64,000 nucleotides of DNA from Arsenicicoccus sp. oral taxon 190. GTDB lineage: Bacteria; Actinomycetota; Actinomycetes; Actinomycetales; Dermatophilaceae. The notes under the pieces were generated by a model, which worked only from the letters and a program-made list of their open reading frames with translations, was not told the origin of the DNA and searched no databases. Positions 26,726-34,916 of the stretch are shown piece by piece; position 1 is the stretch's first letter, and the number at the start of each line of letters is the position of its first letter. Location of the stretch: contig NZ_CP012070.1 in NCBI RefSeq assembly GCF_001189535.1, forward strand, positions 248,001-312,000, in the 5' to 3' direction. Made by a program: the position numbers and the translations under genes.

Positions 26726-26805
26726 GAGACCTCCGGTGGTGGTGAGGGGCGCCTGAGGTCGGCAACCTCGACAGGTCGCCCGGGCATTCCCCCTACGCTG
26801 ACCCG

Positions 26806-27597
26806 GTGGCCAGGAACGCACCGATCGGGACCGTGACCCGGGGCACCACCAACCCCAACCGGTTGCGCCGGTGCGACCGCTGGCTGGCCGGGCCGCAGGC
26901 GTGGCGGCTGCGGCGCGCCGCGAGCGCGCCGATCGCCGTGGACCTCGGGTATGGCGCCTCCCCCGTCACGGCGGTCGAGCTCCACGCGCGCCTCGCGAGG
27001 GTGCGCCCGGACGTGGCGGTCGTCGGCATCGAGATCGAGCCGTCCCGGGTGGCGCTCGGGCGGCCGCTGGAGCACCCCGGGCTGCGGTTTCGGCTCGGGG
27101 GTTTCGAGGTGCCCCTGGACGGCCGGGACGCGACCGTGATCCGTGCCTTCAACGTGCTGCGGCAATACCCCGAGGAGGAGGTCCCGGCTGCGTGGGAGCG
27201 GCTGTGCGGGCGGCTGAGCCCTGACGGGCTGCTGGTCGACGGGACCTGCGACGAGATCGGCCGGCTCGCCTCCTGGGTCGCCCTCGACCGCACCGGTCCG
27301 CTGTCGCTGACCTGCTCCTGGCACCTGCGCGGGCTCGTCCGCCCGGGCGTCGTCGCCGAGCGGCTGCCCAAGGCGCTGATCCACCGCAACGTCCCCGGCG
27401 AGCGGGTGCACGCCTGGCTGGCGGCGGTCGACGAGGAGTGGGCGCGGCAGGCGCCGCTGGCGAGCTACGGCGTGCGGCAGAGGTTCGTGGCGACGGCGGC
27501 CGAGCTGCGGCGGGCCGGCTGGCCGGTGCTCGACGGTCCCGCCCGGTGGCGGCTGGGCGAGCTGACCGTGGCGTGGCAGGCGGTCCGGCCCGGCTGA
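26806..27597 (+). CDS. Class I SAM-dependent methyltransferase-like protein
   Basis: Protein of 263 residues, GTG start at 26806 with a TACGCT -10-like element 8 bases upstream, so probably leaderless. A Rossmann-type start is seen at PIAVDLGYGASPVTAVELHA (glycine-rich motif I), followed by VAVVGIEIEPSRVALG (motif II, acidic residue) and ATVIRAFNVLRQYPEEEVPA (motif IV area). The rest has no familiar signature. Methyltransferases of this kind often sit divergently next to mshA in actinobacteria. The substrate is unknown. I see no sign that it takes part in mycothiol synthesis beyond its position. Confidence 0.75.
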   Translation: MARNAPIGTVTRGTTNPNRLRRCDRWLAGPQAWRLRRAASAPIAVDLGYGASPVTAVELHARLARVRPDVAVVGIEIEPSRVALGRPLEHPGLRFRLGGFEVPLDGRDATVIRAFNVLRQYPEEEVPAAWERLCGRLSPDGLLVDGTCDEIGRLASWVALDRTGPLSLTCSWHLRGLVRPGVVAERLPKALIHRNVPGERVHAWLAAVDEEWARQAPLASYGVRQRFVATAAELRRAGWPVLDGPARWRLGELTVAWQAVRPG

Positions 27598-27619
27598 CCG
27601 GGTCGGGTCCTGGGTGCGC

Positions 27620-28696
27620 TCAGCGGCGCGGGGGCGGCGCGGTGGTCGTGCCGATCCGGAGCCGCACCGGGTGGTCCTCGTCGGTCACGGCCTCCCCCGC
27701 CAGCAGCCGCTGCACCAGCTCGCCGAGCCGGCGCCCCTTGCCCCGCCCGTCCTGTTCGACGGTGGTCAGCCGCCCGTCGAACCACGGCAGCTCCACCCCG
27801 TCGAAGCCGACGACGCTCAGGTCCTCGGGGACCCTCAGGCCACGGTCGGCCGCGGCCCGGATGACCCCCGCCGCCAGCAGGTCCGACTGCGCGACCACGG
27901 CGGTGGGGCGGGGGTCCGCGTCGAGCAGCAGCGCGGCCGCCTGGGCGGACCCGTCGATCGACAGGCTCGCCGACTGCACCATGGGACGGTCCGGACCGAG
28001 CCGGTCCACGAAGGCCAGGGCGCGGTCCCGGGTGTCCGGGTAGCTCGCCGCCTCGACCTGGGCGAGGTCGATGGGGCCGGTCTGCGAGCCGGGGTGCAGC
28101 GGCATCGTGAGCATGGCGACGTGCTCGTGGCCGAGCTCGAGCAGGTGGTCCAGCAGCCGGCGGGTGGCGCCGCGGTCGTCGACGCGCAGCTGCACCACCC
28201 GGTCGTCGACCGGCGCGCCCGTCCCCACCATGGGGATCCCCCGGGCCGCGACCTGCTCGACGAGCGGGGACCGGGTGGGACCGCAGAGGGCGAAGACGAC
28301 GGCGTCGACCGCCTGCCCCCCGACCAGCCGGGCGGCGTCCTCGCTGCGACCGGCCGGCTCGGGCACCAGCAGCATGCCCATGCCCACCTCGTCCAGCGAC
28401 TGTGCGAGACCGTCGAGCACGGAGACGGCATACGGGTCCTGGAAGGCGTAGCCCAAGGTGCCCTCGACGTGCACGGCCACGACGCCCGAGCGCCCCTGGC
28501 GCAGCGACGACGCGCGCGGGTCGGGCCCGGCGTAGCCGAGCTGGTCCGCCGCGGCGCGCACGCGCTCCGCCGTCGCGTCGGAGACGCCCTGCTTGCCGCT
28601 GTAGACCAGCGACGCGGTCGAGATCGAGACCCCGGCCGCGGTCGCCACGTCACGGAGCGTGGGGCGGCGCGGGACGGATTGACGGGGACCAGCCAT
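27620..28696 (-). CDS. LacI-family regulator, likely repressor of itself and the divergent MFS gene
   Basis: Regulator of 358 residues. The DNA-binding domain (about 12-60) is PTLRDVATAAGVSISTASLV, with YSGKQGVSDATAERVRAAAD after it. The effector domain (about 70-350) contains GVVAVHVEGTLGYAFQDPY and VVGFDGVELPWFDGRLTTVE. It departs from the usual family in having EGTLGY where most members have a longer ligand loop. Two overlapping 16-bp palindromes directly before its start codon are the likely operators and also face the MFS gene. The inducer is unknown. Confidence 0.88.
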   Translation of the reverse strand: MAGPRQSVPRRPTLRDVATAAGVSISTASLVYSGKQGVSDATAERVRAAADQLGYAGPDPRASSLRQGRSGVVAVHVEGTLGYAFQDPYAVSVLDGLAQSLDEVGMGMLLVPEPAGRSEDAARLVGGQAVDAVVFALCGPTRSPLVEQVAARGIPMVGTGAPVDDRVVQLRVDDRGATRRLLDHLLELGHEHVAMLTMPLHPGSQTGPIDLAQVEAASYPDTRDRALAFVDRLGPDRPMVQSASLSIDGSAQAAALLLDADPRPTAVVAQSDLLAAGVIRAAADRGLRVPEDLSVVGFDGVELPWFDGRLTTVEQDGRGKGRRLGELVQRLLAGEAVTDEDHPVRLRIGTTTAPPPRR

Positions 28697-28707
28697 GTCG
28701 ACATACT

Positions 28708-28737
28708 ATCGAATCGATTCGATCGAAACGATTCGAT
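28708..28737. promoter_or_regulatory. Two overlapping LacI operators, ATCGAA-centred
   Basis: ATCGAATCGATTCGAT (28708-28723) is a perfect palindrome. ATCGAAACGATTCGAT (28722-28737) is the same with one mismatched pair. They overlap by two bases with a 14-bp period, between the LacI start and the MFS start, where they could block both promoters. Confidence 0.85.
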
Positions 28738-28769
28738 CCGCGCTGACACCCCGCCCGAGAGGACCCGCC

Positions 28770-29960
28770 GTGCCCACCATCGCTCCCGTCGACCAGCTGG
28801 CCGCGCGCCGCGCCGCCTGGGCGGTGGCCGCCGTCTTCGCCGTCAACGGCATGGGTTTTGCGACCTGGTCCTCGCGCATCCCGGCGATCAAGGCCGCGCT
28901 GGACCTCGACCCCGCCCAGCTCGGCGGGCTGCTCATGTGCGGATCGATCGGGTCGCTGGTGGGGCTCCCGCTCGCCGGCGCCGTGACCAGCCGCATCGGG
29001 GCCGCACGGACCGTCATGGGGGGCCTCGCCGTCTTCTGCGTCGGCCTCGCCCTGCTCGGCATCGCCACCGACCTGCTGCACCTGCACCTGCTGGCCGCGG
29101 CCGGCTTCGCCCTGCTCGGCATCGGCCTCGGCACCTGGGACGTCGCCATGAACATCGAGGGCGCCGCCGTCGAGCAGCACCTCGGCCGGGCGATCATGCC
29201 GTGGTTCCACGCCGGCTTCAGCGGCGGCACCGTCGTGATGGCGCTGCTCACCGCGGGGCTGTCCTTCCTGCACGTCCCGGTGTGGGCGCACCTCGTGACG
29301 GTCGCCGTGCTGTGGCCCCTCATCGGCTGGCTCGCGGTGCGCGGCTTCCTGCCCGCCACGGCCGAGGAGCACCACGAGGAGCGCGAGCCCCGCCCGTCCA
29401 GCGCCAAGGCGTGGACCGAGCGCCGCACCCTGCTCATCGGGGTCGTCGTCCTCGTCGCCGCCCTCACCGAGGGCACCGCCAACGACTGGGTCTCCGTGGC
29501 CTTCATCGAGGGCCACCACCTGCCGCAGTGGGCCGGCGTGCTCGCCTTCGCGACCTTCCTGACCGCCATGACGCTGGGCCGGCTCGTCGGCACGAGCGCC
29601 CTGGACCGCTACGGTCGCGTGCCCGTGCTGCGGGGCCTCTTCGTGCTGGCCGCCCTCGGCTCGCTGCTGGTGGTCTTCGGCAACCCGATGCTGGCCTACG
29701 TCGGCGCCGCGATCTGGGGCATCGGGGCCAGCCTGGGCTTCCCCGTCGGCATGTCCGCCGCCTCGGACGACCCGCGCCACGCGGCCGCCCGCGTCAGCGT
29801 CGTGTCGACCATCGGCTACCTGGCCTTCCTGGCCGGGCCGCCCTTCCTGGGCTTCCTCGGCAACCACGTCGGGGTGCTGCGCTCGCTGCTCCTGGTCGGA
29901 GCGCTCGCGGTCGTGGCCCTGGTGCTGGTGCCCGCGACCCGCGAGCAGCGCTCAGCCTGA
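28770..29960 (+). CDS. Major facilitator superfamily transporter
   Basis: Membrane transporter of 396 residues with about 12 hydrophobic segments in two halves. The loop between segments 2 and 3 is AGAVTSRIGAARTVMGG, a relaxed form of the MFS motif A. A charged central loop (TAEEHHEEREPRPSSAKAWT, about 205-225) splits the halves. FATWSSRIPAIKAALDLDPAQ and GTWDVAMNIEGAAVEQHLGR resemble the YbjJ / fucose-permease-like branch, so a sugar-like substrate is possible. It starts at GTG 28770 and is divergent from a LacI gene with shared operators, which suggests induction by its substrate. Its end overlaps the convergent hydrolase gene by nine bases. Confidence 0.88.
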   Translation: MPTIAPVDQLAARRAAWAVAAVFAVNGMGFATWSSRIPAIKAALDLDPAQLGGLLMCGSIGSLVGLPLAGAVTSRIGAARTVMGGLAVFCVGLALLGIATDLLHLHLLAAAGFALLGIGLGTWDVAMNIEGAAVEQHLGRAIMPWFHAGFSGGTVVMALLTAGLSFLHVPVWAHLVTVAVLWPLIGWLAVRGFLPATAEEHHEEREPRPSSAKAWTERRTLLIGVVVLVAALTEGTANDWVSVAFIEGHHLPQWAGVLAFATFLTAMTLGRLVGTSALDRYGRVPVLRGLFVLAALGSLLVVFGNPMLAYVGAAIWGIGASLGFPVGMSAASDDPRHAAARVSVVSTIGYLAFLAGPPFLGFLGNHVGVLRSLLLVGALAVVALVLVPATREQRSA

Positions 29961-30758
29961 GAGAAACCCGCCGACCAGCCGGCGCACCTCGTCCCGGTGC
30001 GCCCACAGCAGCCCGCCGGGCGGCAGCACGTGGACCGTCGCCCTGGGCAGCAGCTCACCCAGGTGTCGCGCGACGTATGCCGGATGCACCGCATCACCGT
30101 CCTGCCCCAGGACGAGCACGGGGCGGCGGACCTGCCGCAGCGGCTCGGGGTCGGCGAGCGGCGCCTGGCCGGGCATCGTCGTGAGCGCCCGCGCGAGGCC
30201 GGCCCGCCGGAGGCGCCCGCCGGTGACCTCGGCCGCCATGTCTCTCGCCCAGTCCCGGGCCGCCGCGGCAGCGGCCGACCCTGCCCCGGCGTCGCTCTCG
30301 AAGAACTCCAGCGCGGCCGCGTCGTCCCCCTCGGCGAGCCGGCGCCCGAGCCGTTGCAGCTCGTCCACGCCGTGGCCGCGGCGGGGCTGGTCGACGGTCG
30401 CCGGCAGCACCAGCACCACCCGCTCGAACCGGTCCGGCGTCTCGGCCAGCAGCCGCAGCACGGCCCCGGCCCCCATGCTGATGCCCACGGCGCGGGAGGC
30501 GGCGACGTGGTCCGCGACGGCACGCAGCTCGGCGGCCAGGTCGGCATACGACCAGGGGAGGTCGGGCAGGACCGAGGCGCCGTGACCGCGGAAGTGGAAG
30601 AAGGTGCGGGCGCCCCGCACCCCGGACGCGAACGGGCGCGTCGACCCGATGTCCGCCCCGACGCCGTGGGCGAAGACCGTGCCCGGCTCGCCGCGACCGG
30701 CCGTGAGCACCTCGAGCGGGCCCGCGGGCCCCTCGACCCAGCGAGTCCCGGGGGTCAT
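29952..30758 (-). CDS. Alpha/beta-hydrolase
   Basis: Hydrolase of 268 residues. GTVFAHGVGADIGSTR is the HG oxyanion region. FFHFRGHGAS is the typical loop after strand 4. RAVGISMGAGAVLRLLAE is the nucleophile elbow, with Ser in GISMGAG. PVLVLGQDGDAVHPAY holds the acid Asp. The C-terminal His of the triad may be the one in PPGGLLWAHRDEV. The substrate cannot be told: esterases, lactonases and C-C hydrolases all share these features. It is convergent with the MFS gene and 10 bases upstream of nothing obvious; the next gene in its own direction would be beyond that convergent end. Confidence 0.82.
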   Translation of the reverse strand: MTPGTRWVEGPAGPLEVLTAGRGEPGTVFAHGVGADIGSTRPFASGVRGARTFFHFRGHGASVLPDLPWSYADLAAELRAVADHVAASRAVGISMGAGAVLRLLAETPDRFERVVLVLPATVDQPRRGHGVDELQRLGRRLAEGDDAAALEFFESDAGAGSAAAAAARDWARDMAAEVTGGRLRRAGLARALTTMPGQAPLADPEPLRQVRRPVLVLGQDGDAVHPAYVARHLGELLPRATVHVLPPGGLLWAHRDEVRRLVGGFLSG

Positions 30759-30768
30759 CGCGGCCGGG

Positions 30769-31074
30769 TCACCACCGGCCGTAGGGCCCGTCGCTGCCGC
30801 CGCGGCCGAGGACCCGCTGCAGCGCGGGCCGCACGTCCACCCAGTAGACGACGATCCCGACCACCGCGATCAGGCCGAGCAGGCTGATCGGCCCGAACGC
30901 GAAGGCCACCAGCGTCGCGACGCCCGTGATCGCGCTCCAGGCGGGCTTGCTCAGCTTGCCGGCCGCCACGAACGCGTCGGGTCGCGTCATCAGGCACTGC
31001 ACGAAGGCGACGGCGCCCGCGAGCACGACGACGAGCATGAGGCCGGTGGCCACGAGGTTCTGCAGGGAGTACAT
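30769..31074 (-). CDS. DUF2516 small membrane protein
   Basis: Integral membrane protein of 101 residues with three predicted hydrophobic segments: LVATGLMLVVVLAGAVAFVQ, AITGVATLVAFAFGPISLLG and LIAVVGIVVYWVDV. This is the typical form of the actinobacterial DUF2516 family (PF10724). Its function is unknown. The start is ATG 31074. It lies between dtd and the hydrolase gene in the same direction, with short gaps on both sides, so it may share a transcript with them. Confidence 0.8.
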   Translation of the reverse strand: MYSLQNLVATGLMLVVVLAGAVAFVQCLMTRPDAFVAAGKLSKPAWSAITGVATLVAFAFGPISLLGLIAVVGIVVYWVDVRPALQRVLGRGGSDGPYGRW

Positions 31075-31097
31075 CGGCACGAGCGACAGCCTACGGC

Positions 31098-31523
31098 TCA
31101 GACCTCCACGATCATCGTGAACGGCCCGTCGTTGACCGACGCCACGTCCATGGCGGCGCCGAACCTGCCCGTCTCCACGTGGATGCCGCGCTCCCGCACG
31201 GCGGCGACGACCGCGTCGACGAGGGGCTCGGCCACCGGGCCGGGCGCGGCGGCGCTCCACGAGGGGCGGCGACCCTTGCGGGTGTCGCCGTAGAGGGTGA
31301 ACTGGCTGACAAGCAGCACAGGCGCCCCCTCGTCGAGCACCGACCGCTCGTCCCGCAGGATCCGCAGCTCGGTGATCTTGCGGGCCATCGCGGCGACCTG
31401 GTCCGGCCCGTCGTCGTGGGTCGCCCCGAGGAGCACCAGCAGCCCGGGCCGGGTGATCTGCCCGACCACCTCGCCGGCGACGACGACGCTGGCTGCGGTC
31501 ACACGGCTGATCACGGCTCTCAC
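31098..31523 (-). CDS. dtd: D-aminoacyl-tRNA deacylase
   Basis: Proofreading enzyme of 141 residues that removes D-amino acids, and glycine from tRNA-Ala, from charged tRNAs. Both defining motifs are present: LLVSQFTLYGDTRKG (SQFTL) and VNDGPFTMIVEV (the Gly-cisPro motif, NxGPFT), the latter at the very C-terminus. MRAVISRVTAASVVV is the usual N-terminal strand. The start is GTG 31523. The length is normal. It acts as a homodimer in the cytoplasm. Confidence 0.95.
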   Translation of the reverse strand: MRAVISRVTAASVVVAGEVVGQITRPGLLVLLGATHDDGPDQVAAMARKITELRILRDERSVLDEGAPVLLVSQFTLYGDTRKGRRPSWSAAAPGPVAEPLVDAVVAAVRERGIHVETGRFGAAMDVASVNDGPFTMIVEV

Positions 31524-31590
31524 GGGCGGCTCCTCGGGTGGCGACGTCGGGTCGGCCCCGACCCTAACCGCCCCGCGGGCGGCGGGAGGT

Positions 31591-32430
31591 TCACTCGGTG
31601 GCGGCCTGCGCGGCGCTCGCCTCGACGGCGGACGACGCGACGTCGGAGGTCGCCGGCGGGGTGCTGGTGGCCGCGGCGTTGCCGGAGGAGGCGGCCACCG
31701 GGTCGGCCGACCCGGCGGTGCGCCGCGAGGGGCGGCCCGACGCCTGCTTGGCGGCGCGGGCGGGGGTGGCGGCAGCCTTGGTCACGGAGGCGCGGGACGG
31801 CCGGCGGCTCGCGGGCGTGGCCGGGGCGTCCGGCGCGAGGTCCTCCGCGGTGGTGGCGCGCTTGGTCGTGCGCTTGCGCGGGGTGGCCGGCTTGTCCTTG
31901 GCGGCCGCGGCGGCGCGGACGTTCTTGACCGGCTCGGGGGTGGCGGCCTCGCCGGCGACGACGGTGCTCGGGACGGTGACCGCCGCCGCGTCCTTCTTGC
32001 CGAGGGCCTTGTCCGCGAGCCCGCGGACGGTGGCGGCGGTGTCGGTGGCGGCCTTGACCGTGGTCTCGGCCCGCTCGGTCGCGGCCTTGACGCGCTTGTC
32101 GGCGCGCAGGTCCTCGACGCCCTTGCCGACGACGCGCTGCCCGCGCTGGGTCATCTCCTGGTAGGCGTGCGAGGCGAGGCTGGCGACCGACAGGCCCTGG
32201 TTGATGACCTGCTCCGGCGTCTCCTGGGCGGCCCGGCCCGCGCGCGAGGCGGCCTGCTGGGCGTCGGTGTTGGCCTTGGCGACGCGCTCCTCGAGGTCCT
32301 TGCGGATCTGCTCGGCGAGCGCCTCGACCTGGCCGAGCGTCTTGCGCAGCTGCTCGACCGCCAGGTCGGCTGCCCCGACGGCGGCGTAGACGGGCCCGGC
32401 GGTCGGCTGCTTGGCGGACTTCTTGGTCAT
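31591..32430 (-). CDS. HbhA-like lysine/alanine-rich coiled-coil protein
   Basis: Protein of 279 residues. Residues 15-140 are a long helix with heptads (DLAVEQLRKTLGQVEALAEQ, then IRKDLEERVAKANTDAQQAA) like the coiled-coil part of mycobacterial heparin-binding haemagglutinin. The rest is a basic, Ala/Pro/Thr-rich tail with repeated KRTTKR and RRPSRAS motifs, like the Lys-rich heparin- or DNA-binding tail of HbhA. No signal peptide is seen. It overlaps the Xre regulator gene by four bases. The same pairing occurs as Rv0474-Rv0475 (hbhA) in M. tuberculosis. In a non-pathogen it more likely serves envelope or nucleoid organisation than adhesion. Confidence 0.75.
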   Translation of the reverse strand: MTKKSAKQPTAGPVYAAVGAADLAVEQLRKTLGQVEALAEQIRKDLEERVAKANTDAQQAASRAGRAAQETPEQVINQGLSVASLASHAYQEMTQRGQRVVGKGVEDLRADKRVKAATERAETTVKAATDTAATVRGLADKALGKKDAAAVTVPSTVVAGEAATPEPVKNVRAAAAAKDKPATPRKRTTKRATTAEDLAPDAPATPASRRPSRASVTKAAATPARAAKQASGRPSRRTAGSADPVAASSGNAAATSTPPATSDVASSAVEASAAQAATE

Positions 32431-32888
32431 GACGTGCTCCTCGTGGACGTGGTGGAGGTGGGACGTGGGGTGGTCCGGTGCCGCGGGGCGGCCCCGGCGC
32501 CGTCGGTCAGCTGCTGGTAGAGGTCGACCAGGGTGCGGCGCTGGCGCGGCGTGAGCAGCGGGTCGGCCTCGATGGCGGCGACCACGCCCGGCGGGTAGGC
32601 GCGGGGGTGGTCGGCATACGGCTCGTGGCGCTCGTCGCGGGGGGTCTCCTCGAGCAGCCCGGCGCGGACGTAGAGGGACTCGGCGGAGATCTGCAGGCCC
32701 TTGGCCAGCGCGCTGAGGATCTCGGCGCTCGGTCGGCGCAGTCCGCGCTCGATCTGGGAGAGGTAGGGGTTGCTGACGCCGGCCAGCTCGGACAGCTGAC
32801 GCAGGCTCAGCTGCGCCGCCTCCCGCTGCTCGCGCAGGTAGTCACCGAGGTCGGTGACCGTCAGGGTGGTGCCGGGCAGGCGGGGCAT
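32427..32888 (-). CDS. Xre-family helix-turn-helix regulator
   Basis: Regulator of 153 residues. The helix-turn-helix (about 10-65) is DYLREQREAAQLSLRQLSEL followed by AGVSNPYLSQIERGLRRPSA, like Rv0474 of M. tuberculosis. A downstream helical region (SAESLYVRAGLLEETPRDER) and AIEADPLLTPRQRRTLVDLY follow. The Ser/Thr-rich tail (TTPRPTSTTSTRSTS) overlaps the start of the HbhA-like gene. A palindrome with TTGCA arms sits just upstream of its ATG (32888), suggesting that it controls its own operon. Confidence 0.88.
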   Translation of the reverse strand: MPRLPGTTLTVTDLGDYLREQREAAQLSLRQLSELAGVSNPYLSQIERGLRRPSAEILSALAKGLQISAESLYVRAGLLEETPRDERHEPYADHPRAYPPGVVAAIEADPLLTPRQRRTLVDLYQQLTDGAGAAPRHRTTPRPTSTTSTRSTS

Positions 32889-32900
32889 GACCCCATTGTG

Positions 32901-32935
32901 CTTGCACCTGCAAGCAGGCCGCAACACCTGCAAGC
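32901..32935 (-). promoter_or_regulatory. Probable autoregulatory operator of the Xre/HbhA-like operon
   Basis: CTTGCACCTGCAAG (32901-32914) is a near-perfect palindrome (CTTGCA and TGCAAG around CC). A half-site copy, ACACCTGCAAGC, lies at 32924-32935, so CACCTGCAAGC repeats with a spacing of about two helical turns. It lies 13-47 bases before the Xre start codon. Confidence 0.65.
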
Positions 32936-32998
32936 GGCCGCGTCGCGTCAGATGCGTCACGTCACCACCCACCGGCAGGCCGCGTCGCCGGCCAGGCC

Positions 32999-33823
32999 TC
33001 AGCCCAGGTGCAGCAGCTCGCGCGCCTGGCTCGTCGACATGGCGGGGCGCTGCATCAGCTCGGCCAGCCGGGCCGCCCGCTCGACCAGCTGTGCGTTGTG
33101 CTCAACCGGCACGCCCCGCGCCAGCAGCAGGTTGTCCTCCATGCCGACCCGCAGGTGGCCGCCCGCCGCCAGCGCGGTCGCCATGATCGGCAGGTGCCCG
33201 CGACCGACGCCGGTGGCCGACCACGACGTGACCTCGGGCGGCAGCGCCGCGACGCAGGCCAGCAGGCTCTCGGGCGTCGCCGGGGCGGCGCCGGGGACCC
33301 CGAGCACGACGTCGCAGTGCACCGCGCCGCCGTGGGGCAGCCCGCACTCGCGCAGCAGCCGGCCCAGCGCGTGCACGTGCCCCAGGTCGAAGAGCTCGAA
33401 CTCGGGCACGACCCGGCGCTCCCGCGCCTTGAGGTAGAGGTCCCGCATGAAGGGATAGGGGTTGAGGAAGACGTCGTCGCCGAAGTTGGTCGTGCCGCAG
33501 GTGAGGGAGCAGGAGTCGGGCTCGGCGTCCAGAACCGCGAGCCGCGCCTCGAAGGAGTCGGTGACCGCTCCCCCGGTCGACAGCTGCACCACGAGGTCCG
33601 TCGCCTCGCGCAGCGCCGCCACCGTGTCGCGCAGCCGTGCCACATCGAGCGAGGGGCGGTGGTCGGCGTCGCGGACGTGGACGTGGATCAGCGCGGCGCC
33701 CGCGGCCTCGCACCGCTGGGCGGTCTCGACCAGCTCCTCCAGGGTCGTGGGGAGGGCGGGGACGTCCTGCTTGGTGGACTCGGCGCCGGTCGTGGCGACG
33801 GTGATGAGGGTCGACGCTGACAT
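32999..33823 (-). CDS. BKACE-family (DUF849) beta-keto acid cleavage enzyme
   Basis: Protein of 274 residues in the 3-keto-5-aminohexanoate cleavage enzyme family. These zinc TIM-barrel enzymes condense acetyl-CoA with a beta-keto acid and split it. ITVATTGAESTKQDVPALPT is the first strand. AGAALIHVHVRDADHRPSLD carries the two zinc His residues (HVHVRD). VVQLSTGG and SCSLTCGTTNFGDDVFLNP are the substrate loops, and LRVGMEDNLLLARG supplies the catalytic Glu/Asp near the end. There is no CoA-transferase or dehydrogenase partner nearby, so the keto acid used is unknown. Carnitine- or lysine-type substrates are known for other members. Confidence 0.88.
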   Translation of the reverse strand: MSASTLITVATTGAESTKQDVPALPTTLEELVETAQRCEAAGAALIHVHVRDADHRPSLDVARLRDTVAALREATDLVVQLSTGGAVTDSFEARLAVLDAEPDSCSLTCGTTNFGDDVFLNPYPFMRDLYLKARERRVVPEFELFDLGHVHALGRLLRECGLPHGGAVHCDVVLGVPGAAPATPESLLACVAALPPEVTSWSATGVGRGHLPIMATALAAGGHLRVGMEDNLLLARGVPVEHNAQLVERAARLAELMQRPAMSTSQARELLHLG

Positions 33824-33869
33824 GGGCCCATCCTGGCACACGCGACGTGGATCCTCCCGGGCGGACGGC

Positions 33870-34916
33870 TCAGCGGGGGACGATCTCCTGCTGTGCGGCG
33901 CTGATGCCGGAAATCATGAGTTCTGCTTCGAGGGGGGTGTTGCGCTTGAGCATGACCAGGCCGATCGGGCCGTCCTCGTAGTGGCGCGCCACCGACGTCA
34001 GCCGCCCCACCGCGCGCCCCTCGACCTCCACCGCGGCGTCCCGCTCGGGCAGCACGTGCCCGGAGCCGTCGAGGTGGACGAAGGCCAGCCGACGCGGCGG
34101 CCGCCCCAGGTTGTGCACCCGCGCGATCGTCTCCTGGCCCCGGTAGCAGCCCTTGTGCAGGTGCACGGCGGTGCGCAGCCAGTCGACCTCGTGCGCGATG
34201 GTGCGGTGGTCGGTCTCGAAGCCGAGCCGGGGGCGCCACGCGGCCACCCGCAGCGCCTCGGCGGCCCAGGTGCCGGCGAGCGGGCGGTCCGACATACGGC
34301 CCACCAGCTCACCCCGGGGGACGATCACCTCGCGCCAGCGGCGCTCCTCTCCCGGGTGCCCCTCGACCGGCCCGTATGCCGCCGTGTCGGGGCCCAGGCG
34401 CGGCCACGGGTCGCACCACGTGGGGGGCTCGCCGTCGGCGCCCTCGGCGCGGATCGGCTCGCCGACCACCGCGTGCTCGGCGGACACGTCGGCCACCTCC
34501 ACGCGCAGCATGAACTGCATGCTGCGCAGCCACGCCACCAGGGCGGGCGCCGTGCCCGGCTCCACGGTCAGCCAGGTCGTCTCCCCGTCGTCGACGAGGT
34601 GCAGGACGTGCTCGACGTGCCCCTTGGGGCTGAGCACGAGGTCCTCGACGGAGGTCCGGGGCGCGAGCCCGGTGACCTGCTGGGTGGTGATGGAGTGCAG
34701 CCAGCTCAACCGGTCCGGGCCGGTGACGGTCACGACGCCGCGGTGGGACAGGTCAACTGCGGCCAGACCCTCGACGAGCAGCCGCTGCTCGCGCATGGGG
34801 TCGCCGTAGTGCGCGGCGACGCCCGCGTCCTCCCGGTCGCCGGCGACGGCGCCGGGGCGGTCGAGCAGCGGGGAGCGCCGGATCTCAGTGCTGGTGGGGG
34901 TGGCGGGGGTGGTCAT
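33870..34916 (-). CDS. ygfZ: Folate-binding protein YgfZ (GcvT-like, iron-sulfur cluster maintenance)
   Basis: Protein of 348 residues related to the GcvT aminomethyltransferase but in the YgfZ/IBA57 branch, which helps to build or repair certain Fe-S enzymes. The diagnostic motif KGCYRGQETIARVHN (K-G-C-Y-x-G-Q-E) lies at about 245-260. VVTVTGPDRLSWLHSITTQ is the N-terminal folate-binding strand region. DGPIGLVMLKRNTPLEAELM forms the C-terminal barrel. ATG 34916 lies inside the 3' end of the fur-like gene (32-base overlap), so the two are probably co-expressed. Confidence 0.9.
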   Translation of the reverse strand: MTTPATPTSTEIRRSPLLDRPGAVAGDREDAGVAAHYGDPMREQRLLVEGLAAVDLSHRGVVTVTGPDRLSWLHSITTQQVTGLAPRTSVEDLVLSPKGHVEHVLHLVDDGETTWLTVEPGTAPALVAWLRSMQFMLRVEVADVSAEHAVVGEPIRAEGADGEPPTWCDPWPRLGPDTAAYGPVEGHPGEERRWREVIVPRGELVGRMSDRPLAGTWAAEALRVAAWRPRLGFETDHRTIAHEVDWLRTAVHLHKGCYRGQETIARVHNLGRPPRRLAFVHLDGSGHVLPERDAAVEVEGRAVGRLTSVARHYEDGPIGLVMLKRNTPLEAELMISGISAAQQEIVPR

